In this document: positions 29,034-36,786 of the stretch, in pieces | Layout: every line of letters starts with the position of its first letter | Numbering within the stretch: the first letter of the stretch is position 1 | Translations under genes and position numbers: made by a program | Source of the DNA: Crocinitomix sp. | GTDB taxonomy: Bacteria > Bacteroidota > Bacteroidia > Flavobacteriales_D > Crocinitomicaceae | Direction: 5' to 3' | DNA: 64,000 nucleotides | Assembly: GCA_013138735.1 (NCBI GenBank) | Contig: WTCE01000005.1 | Span: 1-64,000, forward strand | The notes under the pieces: generated by a model | What the model was told of the DNA's origin: nothing | The model's database searches: none | What the model saw: the letters and a program-made list of their open reading frames with translations, nothing else

Positions 29034-30392
29034 CTAGAGATAAGACTCTATTAGCGGTATTAAATCAGGATCTGAAGGGCGCTTTGTATGTGAGTTTATG
29101 ATATTCCCTTCTTGATCTAATAAAATAAAGTGCGGGATTCCAAGCACGTTATACATTTGTATAAATTCATGATTTGGATCTGAATTAAATAATTGAACTC
29201 CGGTCATTTCTTAATCATCTAAAAAATTTCTCCATTCGGTTTCGGTATCTCTAGTGCAAATACTCACAAAGGCCACGTTTTTTCCGTGGAAATATTCCTC
29301 CGTTAATTTTAGATGAGGCATTTCAGCAATACAAGGTTTACACCAAGTTGCCCAAAGGTCAATATAAACAAGTCGTCCATGAAAATCAGCTAGACTTACA
29401 ATGTTTCCTTCAGCATTTTTCATTGCAAAATCCGGTGATGGATTCCCTTTCTCGACCTTCTTTAACTTAAAATATTTCGCATCTACATCAGCCATGTTAT
29501 CAGGGTCGCTAATCAATTCTTTTAAAATGTCATAAACGACGTCAAGTTCGTCAGTATAATTCAAGTTGTCTGCTCCAATTTTGTAAGCCAGTGCTTCTGC
29601 AATCTCGGCGCTTTCCACTTCTTTTTTGACACGAGAAACATAGGTCAAAATAAAATCTGTTTCTTCATCTTTACTCGCTTCAGTTCTGAAATACGTGTCG
29701 GCATAACTGATATAATTTTCCGCTTTCAATTGGCGATTATCTTTGAAATCAATACTTAAAAAAGGATTTGGAAAATCGGTTGAAACTTGAAAGCCTTGCA
29801 TTCCCAATACGAAACCATGAAATAATTCATAATTCCCTATTTTGTTTAGTTTTTCAAATTCTGCACTTTTGGATTCATAAAAGAAAAAATTACTGTCAAT
29901 TTCAGCACTATTTTCTGCTAAAAGTTGATCCATAATGCCTTGCAAAGAATCAACCAAATGCAAAAATGAATCCTCATCTCGTTTATAGTAATCCATGCCG
30001 TAAAATAAGTCCCCAAAGCTTTGATAAGTTTCTGCTTTTCGAATTAAGAATTGATTTTCAATAGCGCCTTTTCCTGTGTACGATAAAACATTGGCGGAGT
30101 CAACTGATACTTGTAAATTAAACCCTGGTTTCAGAAATATCCTTTGTTTATCATCTCCAAAAGTTAAGTCATAATACCCTTCTTCATTATAAATGTAGTG
30201 AATGAATTTTTCTTGTTTTTCAAGCTCCCTAGATTTCAAAACATCCCGTGACGAATTTAGTAATTCAACCACTTCAGTTCTATTGTCATCAAAAACAACT
30301 ACAATTTTGGCATCATTAATGACGAGTTCATTCTCTGAACAATTTACACAGATAACAAGTGGCAGAAGAAATAGGGTCAATAACTTATTCAT
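29034..30392 (-). pseudogene. TlpA/thioredoxin-like lipoprotein interrupted by an in-frame stop
   Basis: Reading from 30392: lipoprotein signal (LPLVICVNC), a long N-terminal domain, then a thioredoxin fold with WCKPC (Cys351, Cys354). Translation stops at a TAA at 29211-29213, after NFLDD. The same frame then continues for 58 codons with the missing C-terminal half of the fold (EMTGVQLFN, then YNVLGIPHFILLDQEGNII and RPSDPDLIPLIESYL), ending at a TAG at 29034-29036. A single substitution of a Lys codon to TAA explains it. The protein would normally be a periplasmic disulfide reductase. A truncated 393-aa product is possible but would lack half the fold. Confidence 0.88.
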
Positions 30393-30447
30393 AACACTAA
30401 AAATAAATCATTTTCAGCATTTTAGTTACAAACTATTGGTCTAAAAC

Positions 30448-31275
30448 CTAATCTCTCAAAATTAAAAGCGGTTTGTCAGAATAAAACGACATACTTTTTG
30501 TCAAGCTACGGTGAAATAGATTTTTCCAAAAGCCTCTATCTCTTCTAATCAATGCAATTAAATCAACGTCATTGCGCTCCGCAAATTGCGTTAACAAGTC
30601 CTCTTTATAGTTTCCGTGTAAAGTATGATAAGTGTGCGGGGTTTTCCCTAAATAATTGTCCAAAACAAACTGCTCAGCTGAATCTTCACTTAAAACCTCT
30701 TCTTCACTTATAGGTACATTAACCAACCGAATGGCTGATTGATGTTGATTTGCGATATCAACCAACAATTGAATTTCTTCCATTTTGTCCACCCCTTCAG
30801 AATCAACTGCGAGCATTAAATTTTTTGGAACACTTAATTCAGCTTCGTTTGGCACACAAATTACTGGAGATTTTGCGCTATTCACCACATGCGACGTCAT
30901 TGTTCCTAAAAACGTTTCACCCAATCCTCCTGCACCTTTTGTACCCATAACTATGGTGCAATCATCCGGGTGTTCGGTCTCAATTGCACGTACAGAATCA
31001 ACTAATGACGCAAATTTGGCAAGCGTTTTAAATGTAGAATTATCATGATGATCCAACTCTTTAAAACGTTTCAAAACAGTCTGTAATTGGCTTTCAGAAT
31101 CCTCTGTTAACAGCTCAACATTAGGCATAGCACTAACATCTGCATAACTATATGGTACTGAAAAAGTGTTAAGCAGAATATAATTACAAGGCACATTGTG
31201 GAATAATTGAGCGGCATAACTCATTGCTTTCCATGCATTGTTGGAAAAGTCTGTTGGCAAAATTACATGTTTCAT
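30448..31275 (-). CDS. Universal stress protein, tandem UspA domains
   Basis: 275 aa with two UspA domains. The first begins KHVILPTDFSNNAWKAM and has the nucleotide-binding pattern GTKGAGGLGETFLGTMTSHV. The second begins near residue 150 (KNLMLAVDSEG) and lacks a clear glycine motif. Such proteins act in stress survival by unknown means. It is divergent from the Gre-like gene; two TGAC-N4-GTCA palindromes lie in the shared region. Confidence 0.9.
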   Translation of the reverse strand: MKHVILPTDFSNNAWKAMSYAAQLFHNVPCNYILLNTFSVPYSYADVSAMPNVELLTEDSESQLQTVLKRFKELDHHDNSTFKTLAKFASLVDSVRAIETEHPDDCTIVMGTKGAGGLGETFLGTMTSHVVNSAKSPVICVPNEAELSVPKNLMLAVDSEGVDKMEEIQLLVDIANQHQSAIRLVNVPISEEEVLSEDSAEQFVLDNYLGKTPHTYHTLHGNYKEDLLTQFAERNDVDLIALIRRDRGFWKNLFHRSLTKSMSFYSDKPLLILRD

Positions 31276-31368
31276 AACTCAAATATTTAGTTGGCTAGAG
31301 ATTATTCTCAATTATCAAAGTTATTACAAAAGGTTGGACAATAAAACGACAATCGTCAAACTAAAGAA

Positions 31369-31406
31369 TGACTTCGGTCAGTAGGAATTATACCTGACAA
31401 AAGTCA
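31369..31406. promoter_or_regulatory. Pair of Crp/Fnr-like palindromes TGAC-N4-GTCA
   Basis: TGACTTCGGTCA at 31369-31380 and TGACAAAAGTCA at 31395-31406, with centres 26 bp apart. They lie between the divergent universal stress protein and Gre-like genes. A further inverted pair, ATAAAACGAC (31341-31350) and GTCGTTTTAT (31424-31433), encloses them. The half-site differs from the GTAAC sites of the sulfur island, so a different regulator is likely. Confidence 0.55.
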
Positions 31407-31498
31407 AGCTTACAACTAATGATAGTCGTTTTATATGGTATAGATAACACTTAGTTTTATAGTCGGTATTCTACGATTAATATTATAAAACTAGCATA

Positions 31499-31960
31499 AT
31501 GGACAAAATAGCATTCAAAAAACAAATTTTAGAGACGGCAAAAGCACGTCAGTTAGAAATTGTCACTGATTTTAAGGTGCGCATTGATGACATCAATGGC
31601 GTTGAATACATTACAGATGAAGATCAACATGACCTGGATCAAATGTCTGCCAATCAAAGCAATAAAACATTAATTGCTATGCTCACAAAAGAATGGGAGT
31701 TTGCGAAAAATGAATTAGATTTTCTCAATAAAATGGTTGTCGCCGATTCTCCTTTAGACAGTGCCGTAATTGGCGCGGTTGTGGTAACAGATCACAAAAC
31801 TTTTTACCCCTCGGTAAGTGTTGAGAGTTTTAATGTGGGTGATAAAGCAATTTTCGGAATTTCAAAAAACGCCCCATTATTTAAAGAAATGGAAGGAAAG
31901 CAAGTTGGTGATACTTTCAGCTTTAATGACTACGATTACCTAATAATGGAAGTTTTTTAG
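31499..31960 (+). CDS. GreA/GreB-like protein
   Basis: 153 aa. A helical N-terminal half (residues 1-80) is followed by a compact beta domain with 'DSAVIGAVVVTD', 'FFGIS'-like and 'APLFKEMEGKQVGDTFSFN', similar to the C-terminal FKBP-like domain of Gre factors. Gre factors enter the RNA polymerase channel to rescue backtracked complexes; Bacteroidota carry shortened homologs of uncertain role. A good terminator follows, so it is a single-gene unit. Confidence 0.75.
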   Translation: MDKIAFKKQILETAKARQLEIVTDFKVRIDDINGVEYITDEDQHDLDQMSANQSNKTLIAMLTKEWEFAKNELDFLNKMVVADSPLDSAVIGAVVVTDHKTFYPSVSVESFNVGDKAIFGISKNAPLFKEMEGKQVGDTFSFNDYDYLIMEVF

Positions 31961-31986
31961 GGAAAAGTCATGCTTTGAATAAAAAA

Positions 31987-32016
31987 GGAGACTAAATTTA
32001 GCCTCCTCTTTTTTTG
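31987..32016 (+). terminator. Terminator after the Gre-like gene
   Basis: GGAGACTAAATTTAGCCTCC forms a hairpin with one mismatch, followed by TCTTTTTTTG. Confidence 0.85.
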
Positions 32017-32048
32017 TTTTAAACTACACTTCTTATCATCATTTCGTT

Positions 32049-32321
32049 TTAATCAATCTGCTTATTTTGGTGATCTTTGGGATTAAGAACTTTTTTATAT
32101 CGAGCCTTTAATCCTAAATGAGTCTCACTTTCAATAACTTCAAGTATTTGCTCAAAATTTGCACCCTAACCTGATCTTTGGGTAATCGGAATTAGTTTGT
32201 GATTGAATTGGGTAGCCATTCGAACCATAAAATCACCAATCACGTTTCAATAAGTTGTAGCTATAATGAAGGTTCTAAACCATGGGTTTTGGTTGCTCTA
32301 GTTATCGACTATGACTACTTG
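32049..32321 (-). pseudogene. Unidentified gene remnant with three in-frame stops
   Basis: One minus-strand frame reads as protein-like sequence (VIGDFMVRMATQFNHKLIPI, then GANFEQILEVIESETHLGLK) for about 90 codons. It is broken by TAG at 32298-32300, TGA at 32247-32249 and TAG at 32166-32168, and ends at TAA 32049-32051. All four stops are in the same frame, as expected for an old gene decayed by substitutions. Its 5' side borders the fold-back element. I do not recognise the family. Confidence 0.5.
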
Positions 32322-32364
32322 TATTTAAATCGGTTTTAACCAATTTGACTATGAAATTCGTAAA

Positions 32365-32529
32365 TAGTGTCTGGTCGGAAATAGACGAACTTTCATAAAT
32401 CGACTAAGTTTTGAGAATTAGTTTCGTTCTTTTTTTTAGGAGATGCCTAAGCATCAGACGACGAGAAAAGAATGGAAATAAACTCAAAAGATACGATTTT
32501 GATTTTGCTGTATTTCCGACCAGGCACTA
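32365..32529. mobile_element. MITE-like fold-back element, 165 bp
   Basis: The ends TAGTGTCTGGTCGGAAATA and TATTTCCGACCAGGCACTA are inverted repeats with one mismatch in 19. The interior continues the inverted symmetry imperfectly (TTTTGAG, AAATCG and TTCTTTT blocks on both arms, and GATGCCTAAGCATC in the centre). If the element is taken as GTG...CAC it is flanked by TA on both sides, as in elements that target TA. No transposase is encoded, so it would have to be mobilised in trans. The family is not assigned. Confidence 0.8.
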
Positions 32530-32533
32530 AATA

Positions 32534-32571
32534 GTTACAAATTTTTGTATCCTTTTTTAAATTCTATCATC
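32534..32571 (+). promoter_or_regulatory. Shared ECF-type promoter, copy A
   Basis: A 38-bp block identical at 36 positions to 34466-34503. It contains TACAAATTTTTGTATCC and CTATCATC and ends 31 bp before the ATG at 32603, the same spacing as copy B. It starts 4 bp from the edge of the fold-back element. Confidence 0.8.
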
Positions 32572-32602
32572 TAACCTCTAAAAAACAATAAAAAATTTAA
32601 TT

Positions 32603-33103
32603 ATGAAATTAAGAAACATTTTTGCGTTAGCATTAGTTCTATCAGCAGTATTGACTTCTTGTAACAAAGATAAAAAGAGGGTTGAAGACTTCTCATACGC
32701 TTTCAATACAGGGCAAGTTGTTGCTGCTTTTGCGTATGATGGAACGCATGCAGACAACTTATCGGTAGATTTAAAATTGGAAGGTCAGAAAGATGGAACA
32801 ATGATTACCGTTACAATTAATAATTCGATTAGTGGTGAAACGTATAATGTGCATGCACATGATGCAGCAGATGCAGGTACAACGCCAAATGGTACTCCTT
32901 ATAATGAAACACCAAATTCAGGTGTATTTGTACAAATGATTGCAGGAACGGGAGCGGCAGCGAGCGCTACTCAAGTTACAACAATGACAGTTACCGAATT
33001 GACTGAAACTTACGAAGGATTTTTAGTAATCCATGACCCTCTTCAAGACATGAGTACAACGGATCCTACGACATATGTCATATTAGGTTCATTTGCGAGA
33101 TAA
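32603..33103 (+). CDS. Lipoprotein, CHRD-like
   Basis: 166 aa. The lipoprotein signal ends at the lipobox LTSC (MKLRNIFALALVLSAVLTSC). The rest is a small beta-rich domain with 'YNVHAHDAADAGTTPNGTPYN' and 'GFLVIHDPLQDMSTTDP', reminiscent of CHRD or Cu/Zn-superoxide-dismutase-like sandwiches; the two HxH/HD motifs could bind metal. Probably on the outer membrane or in the periplasm. It shares its promoter with the DoxX-like gene, so the local ECF sigma factor likely controls it. The function is unknown. Confidence 0.8.
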   Translation: MKLRNIFALALVLSAVLTSCNKDKKRVEDFSYAFNTGQVVAAFAYDGTHADNLSVDLKLEGQKDGTMITVTINNSISGETYNVHAHDAADAGTTPNGTPYNETPNSGVFVQMIAGTGAAASATQVTTMTVTELTETYEGFLVIHDPLQDMSTTDPTTYVILGSFAR

Positions 33104-33130
33104 TTGGATTAATCTTTTTTTATTTAGAAA

Positions 33131-33164
33131 CCCCTCAACTCAAAAGTTTCGTTGAGGGGTTTTT
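33131..33164 (+). terminator. Terminator after the CHRD-like lipoprotein gene
   Basis: CCCCTCAA (33131-33138) pairs with TTGAGGGG (33152-33159), followed by TTTTT. Confidence 0.9.
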
Positions 33165-33197
33165 CTGTAATACAAAATTAATAATTAGTAGAAAATT

Positions 33198-33575
33198 ATG
33201 ATTGCTCAAATACATGTTAATAGGCTTATTGCTGTTGTTTGTTTTTTACTATTGTCATCTTGCCTGAAGGATAAAACAATAGAAACCGTTGAATATGCAT
33301 TCACATGTGACGACAGTATTTCATATTCTAGTGAAATAGTTCCTATGATTATAGATCAATCCTGTAATGTTTCAGGTTGTCATAATTCTGACACAAATGC
33401 TGGAGGTTATTCATTCTCTAATCATGCGGATGTTTCTTCCGTTTCCGATATTATTTTTAAGACACTCACACATCAGGATGAATTCGTCCCAATGCCACTA
33501 GGTGGTACTATAATTCATGATAGCTTAATAAAAAAAATGTATTGCTGGATTGAGCAAGGACAATTAGATAACTAA
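33198..33575 (+). CDS. Lipoprotein with an atypical cytochrome-c-like CX4CH motif
   Basis: 125 aa. A lipoprotein signal ends at LLSSC. The pattern 'SSEIVPMIIDQSCNVSGCHNSDTNAGG', then 'MPLGG', then 'KKMYCWIEQGQLDN' is that of small Bacteroidota c-type cytochrome-like domains: CNVSGCH has four residues between the cysteines instead of two, and MPLGG could supply the axial Met. Whether heme is bound is not known. It has no gene downstream in the same direction before the convergent sigma gene. Confidence 0.78.
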   Translation: MIAQIHVNRLIAVVCFLLLSSCLKDKTIETVEYAFTCDDSISYSSEIVPMIIDQSCNVSGCHNSDTNAGGYSFSNHADVSSVSDIIFKTLTHQDEFVPMPLGGTIIHDSLIKKMYCWIEQGQLDN

Positions 33576-33752
33576 AGAAAGAATTTGTTGTCTGTTTTTA
33601 TACTCTAAAGAGATTCTATTTTTAGATACAATCTTGTCTTAAAAAGCGTCTCCTGATGACATAAATTTAGGATTTGAGATCACCACTGTTTTGTAAGCCT
33701 TAAAATTAATTTGAATGATGCTGATAATATTGCTTAAGATGCAATTATCGTG

Positions 33753-34424
33753 TCATATCAGTTTCATAACATTCTCAGTAATACGATCGCATCTGCTGAA
33801 TCCAAATTCAAAGACATTTTTTTCATTTACAACTTCGTAAAGCTTCTTTTTTAGCATTTCTTTTGAACGGTGCAAGCGTATCTTTACATTGGCGACAGTT
33901 AAATCTAAAACAATGGCAACTTCTTTTAAACTCATCCCTTCCACTTCTTTCATAACATAAATCACTTTGTATTTAGCCTCTAAAGAATCTATTGCATTTA
34001 CCAATAATTGATTTTCCTCGTTCCGTATCATTTTGTCCTGCGGGTTTAATTGTTTGTTATCTGGAATTTCTAAAATGCTATTACTCTTTAAATGATCAGA
34101 TGGTTTGTTTAAATAAAACATTTTTCCCTTTTCTTTCAATCGCGCAAGAGATTCATTAATTCCAATACGAATTAGCCAAGTAGAAAATGAGGAATCTAAT
34201 TTAAATTGATCTAATTTTGCAAATGCTTTTAGATAGCAGTTTTGCATTATGTCTTCAATTTCTGCCTCATCTTTTAAATAAGTCCGAACTATCCGATATA
34301 ATTTTTGATTATTTCGTCTCACTAAAATTTCGTAAAGTTCTTTTTCGCCACCTAGAATACGTTTTATAACTTCTGATTCTTTTATTTTATGATTATTAAA
34401 ATCATTAAAGGTTATTGCATCCAT
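33753..34424 (-). CDS. ECF RNA polymerase sigma factor
   Basis: 223 aa. Region 2 runs from about residue 35 (ELYEILVRRNNQKLYRIVRTYL, then DIMQNCYLKAFAKLDQF and STWLIRIGINESL). Region 4 is at about 140-195 (LEAKYKVIYVMKEVEGMSLK, then VANVKIRLHRSKEML). A C-terminal extension with one Cys follows. No anti-sigma gene is adjacent. Two nearly identical promoter blocks, one 42 bp from its start codon and one 1.9 kb away, make the flanking lipoprotein and DoxX genes good targets. Confidence 0.93.
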   Translation of the reverse strand: MDAITFNDFNNHKIKESEVIKRILGGEKELYEILVRRNNQKLYRIVRTYLKDEAEIEDIMQNCYLKAFAKLDQFKLDSSFSTWLIRIGINESLARLKEKGKMFYLNKPSDHLKSNSILEIPDNKQLNPQDKMIRNEENQLLVNAIDSLEAKYKVIYVMKEVEGMSLKEVAIVLDLTVANVKIRLHRSKEMLKKKLYEVVNEKNVFEFGFSRCDRITENVMKLI

Positions 34425-34465
34425 TTTATTATGTCTTTTCCTTTAGATAAAGAAACGTTAAAAAA

Positions 34466-34503
34466 GATACAAATTTTTGTATCCTTTTTTAAAATCTATC
34501 ATC
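34466..34503 (+). promoter_or_regulatory. Shared ECF-type promoter, copy B
   Basis: Matches copy A (32534-32571) at 36 of 38 positions and ends 31 bp before the ATG at 34535. In this copy GATACAAA and TTTGTATC form perfect inverted arms around TT. Confidence 0.8.
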
Positions 34504-34534
34504 AAAGGTGAGTAATTAATAATTAAAAAATAAG

Positions 34535-34921
34535 ATGATGGATTCAAATGTACAATTAGTAAAAAACGTATTAAAATACACTTTTGGCTTAGTTCCAATC
34601 GTGGCAGGATTGGATAAATTCACTAATATCTTAACCGGTTGGAGTCAATATATTTCGGAAGGTTTTGCAGAAATGCTTCCTTTAGAGCCCACTTCATTTA
34701 TGATGATAGTCGGTGTTATCGAAATTGTAGCGGGAATTTTGGTGCTGACGAAAACAAAAATTGGTGCTTATGTTGTCTCTGCTTGGTTGACAGCTATTGC
34801 GCTAACATTAATATTTAGTTGGAGTTATGTTGATGTCGCCGTAAGGGATTTAGTAATGGCAATCGCAGCATTATGTTTGGCAAAACTATCAGAAAATAGT
34901 TTTACTGAAGCTAAGAATTAG
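34535..34921 (+). CDS. DoxX-like membrane protein
   Basis: 128 aa with four predicted membrane helices: VLKYTFGLVPIVAGLDKF, MMIVGVIEIVAGILVLT, IGAYVVSAWLTAIALTLIFS and LVMAIAALCLAKL. The 'GLDKF' and 'ISEGF' positions match DoxX/DoxD-type proteins, which are tied to redox or sulfur metabolism in some bacteria. An ATG ATG pair leaves the start ambiguous by one residue. It shares its promoter with the lipoprotein at 32603 and has its own terminator. Confidence 0.82.
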   Translation: MMDSNVQLVKNVLKYTFGLVPIVAGLDKFTNILTGWSQYISEGFAEMLPLEPTSFMMIVGVIEIVAGILVLTKTKIGAYVVSAWLTAIALTLIFSWSYVDVAVRDLVMAIAALCLAKLSENSFTEAKN

Positions 34922-34979
34922 CATAATCACATTGAACGGAAAATCTTTTTTAGTAGAAGAAAATTCAAAAAAGTCTGAT

Positions 34980-35021
34980 CATCACGCAGTAATCAAAAAT
35001 CCGCTGCGTGATGGTGTTTTT
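34980..35021 (+). terminator. Terminator after the DoxX-like gene
   Basis: CATCACGCAG (34980-34989) pairs perfectly with CTGCGTGATG (35004-35013), followed by GTGTTTTTG. Confidence 0.75.
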
Positions 35022-35061
35022 GATAGAAATGACGGTTTGAAAGCTAGTATTAGTAATTGTT

Positions 35062-35261
35062 TTATTTTTTTGACAAGAAACCAAAAGTTTTGAAAAAATA
35101 AAACAACCCAAGTAAAACAAAAAGCGAGGTGATTAACAAAGACCAACCCGCTGAATCAATTACCCATTCGGAAGCAATTTGTCCAAAATAGATTGGCTTC
35201 CTGATTTAAAAAAGAGTAGTATTAGTCCAATTTGAATACTCAAAATTAGACGTGAAATCAT
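35062..35261 (-). pseudogene. Frameshifted small membrane protein gene
   Basis: From the ATG at 35261: MISRLILSIQIGLILLFFKSG. A -1 change of frame then gives KPIYFGQIASEWVIDSAGWS and a second hydrophobic helix (LITSLFVLLGLFYFF) ending GFLSKK. Together they form a plausible 66-aa protein with two membrane helices. Each half alone looks protein-like, and the break falls next to a run of six T's and AAA. A single-base indel or sequencing error explains it. The family is not recognised. Confidence 0.5.
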
Positions 35262-35331
35262 TTTATTCTCCCTAATTAGAAAATACCACAATGGTACAAC
35301 TGAAAAATGCCTCTGTAATAATTGTTAACAT

Positions 35332-35357
35332 AAAAAAAAGGGAGCCAATTGACTCCC
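35332..35357 (-). terminator. Terminator after the sulfide:quinone oxidoreductase gene
   Basis: GGGAG...CTCCC (35340-35357, inner CAATTG) followed on the minus strand by eight T's. Confidence 0.88.
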
Positions 35358-35364
35358 TAATATT

Positions 35365-36657
35365 TTAAACTTCAATTCCTTTCAACATCTTGTTCCAATA
35401 CAAGCGTGGTAGAATATATTTTTTAAGCCACCACAAACGGCGACTCTCTTTTGAAGAATCTTTGATCAGCATTTGTTTCAATTTTGGATCGGGAGTAAAA
35501 TTCGAATCATAATCAAACTCAGCCAAAACCATTTTTCCATAACCTGTCACTAAAGGACAAGAAGAATAACCGTTATACGTTTTATCACCCAAGGTATTAG
35601 ACGCTATTAAACGTGTAATGTTTTCAACAACCACTGGTACTTGTTTACGAACAGCTGCACCCGTTTTTGCTGTAGGTGCCGAAGTAGCATCACCTACTCC
35701 AAAAATATTTGGATGTTTGGTGTGTTGCATTGTTCCTTTATCAACATCAAACCATCCTGTCTCATTCGCCAATGATGAATTACGAATAAAATCTGGGGCA
35801 GATTGTGGTGGTGCCAAGTGCATCATATCAAAATGAATCCCAACCAAACCTTCTGATTGAGTGATTTTTGCATTTTTGTTATTATAGTTTATCGATTCGT
35901 CAATCTCTCCCGCGTCATTATCTTCCATAAGCACACAACCTCCGGCTTTTGGATCTTTAGTTATTTGATACCACGCAATTTGATTCTCTCCATCCACTTT
36001 TACTAATTTATGGTGGAATCGCAAATTAATATCTTTTCGATTCACAACTTCCATGAGCGTTTTAGCAATTGGTTTCACACCAAAAATTACACCTCCAGGG
36101 GTTGCAAAAACAACCTTCGTTTTATCACGTACGCCTGATTTTCTGAAATGATCATCTGCTAAATACATGATTTTTTGAGGCGCACCCCCGCATTTAATTG
36201 GTGTTGCTGGTTGCGTAAATAATGCCGTACCACCTTTAAAGTTTTTCAACACTTCCCAGGTGTGCTGTGGATCAGTATAATTACTACACACCACACCTTT
36301 ATCCATGGCTTCTGTTAAACCTTCAACCAAAGAAGTGTCGATTTTAATTCCAGGTGAAACGACTAAATAATCGTAATTGATTCTTGTTCCGGCAGTAGTT
36401 ACTACCGTATTGTTTTCGGGTTCAAATTTGTCCGCATATTCTTTTACCCAATTGACACCAGCTGGCATAACAGATGCCATTGTGCGTTTGGTTTTTTCAA
36501 AATCGAATGTGTTTGCCCCAACAAGCGTCCATGCTGGTTGATAATAATGAAATTCTGCAGGTTCAAGAAGCGTTATTTTTACATTGCCTCTTTTTAGGAG
36601 CTGCGCTGCGGTCATTATGCCGCCAGTTCCTCCGCCGATAATTAGTATATGAGTCAT
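35365..36657 (-). CDS. sqr: Sulfide:quinone oxidoreductase
   Basis: 430 aa from the ATG at 36657, which begins MTHILIIGGGTGGIMTAAQL, the FAD-binding motif; a longer version would overlap the promoter. The three cysteines expected of SQR are present in VVCSNYTDPQ, TPIKCGGAPQK and SSCPLVTGYG. The enzyme oxidises sulfide at the membrane, producing persulfide or polysulfide and reducing quinone. It follows an activator-type promoter with the GTAAC-N4-GTTAC operator and opens the sulfur island; its product feeds the rhodaneses and sulfite dehydrogenase nearby. Confidence 0.93.
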   Translation of the reverse strand: MTHILIIGGGTGGIMTAAQLLKRGNVKITLLEPAEFHYYQPAWTLVGANTFDFEKTKRTMASVMPAGVNWVKEYADKFEPENNTVVTTAGTRINYDYLVVSPGIKIDTSLVEGLTEAMDKGVVCSNYTDPQHTWEVLKNFKGGTALFTQPATPIKCGGAPQKIMYLADDHFRKSGVRDKTKVVFATPGGVIFGVKPIAKTLMEVVNRKDINLRFHHKLVKVDGENQIAWYQITKDPKAGGCVLMEDNDAGEIDESINYNNKNAKITQSEGLVGIHFDMMHLAPPQSAPDFIRNSSLANETGWFDVDKGTMQHTKHPNIFGVGDATSAPTAKTGAAVRKQVPVVVENITRLIASNTLGDKTYNGYSSCPLVTGYGKMVLAEFDYDSNFTPDPKLKQMLIKDSSKESRRLWWLKKYILPRLYWNKMLKGIEV

Positions 36658-36675
36658 AAGATTAATTTTGTGAAA

Positions 36676-36719
36676 GCAATCTAAAAATTGTGTGTGACAA
36701 AAAAAGTAACATATGTTAC
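36676..36719 (-). promoter_or_regulatory. Sulfur-island promoter of sqr: operator plus -7 box
   Basis: Operator GTAACATATGTTAC at 36706-36719 (perfect palindrome) and -7-like box TAGATTGC at 36676-36683. The centres are 33 bp apart, placing the operator near -40, where class II Crp/Fnr activators bind. Confidence 0.75.
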
Positions 36720-36786
36720 ACAAGATCAATTGACTAACTCGAAAATCGCCTTATTTTCTATGATTAAACCAAATATAAATACAGGT

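Larger units (their letters stand above)
34922..35364. other. Intergenic region with two terminators and a broken small gene
   Basis: No intact gene is seen. It holds the terminator of the DoxX-like gene (34980-35021), a frameshifted small membrane-protein gene (35062-35261, minus) and the terminator of the sulfide:quinone oxidoreductase gene (35332-35357, minus). Confidence 0.7.

Noticed and set aside
35062-35261. Programmed -1 frameshift
   Set aside because: The T-run is not in the phase needed for a slippery heptamer and no stimulatory structure is clear; a mutation or read error is simpler.
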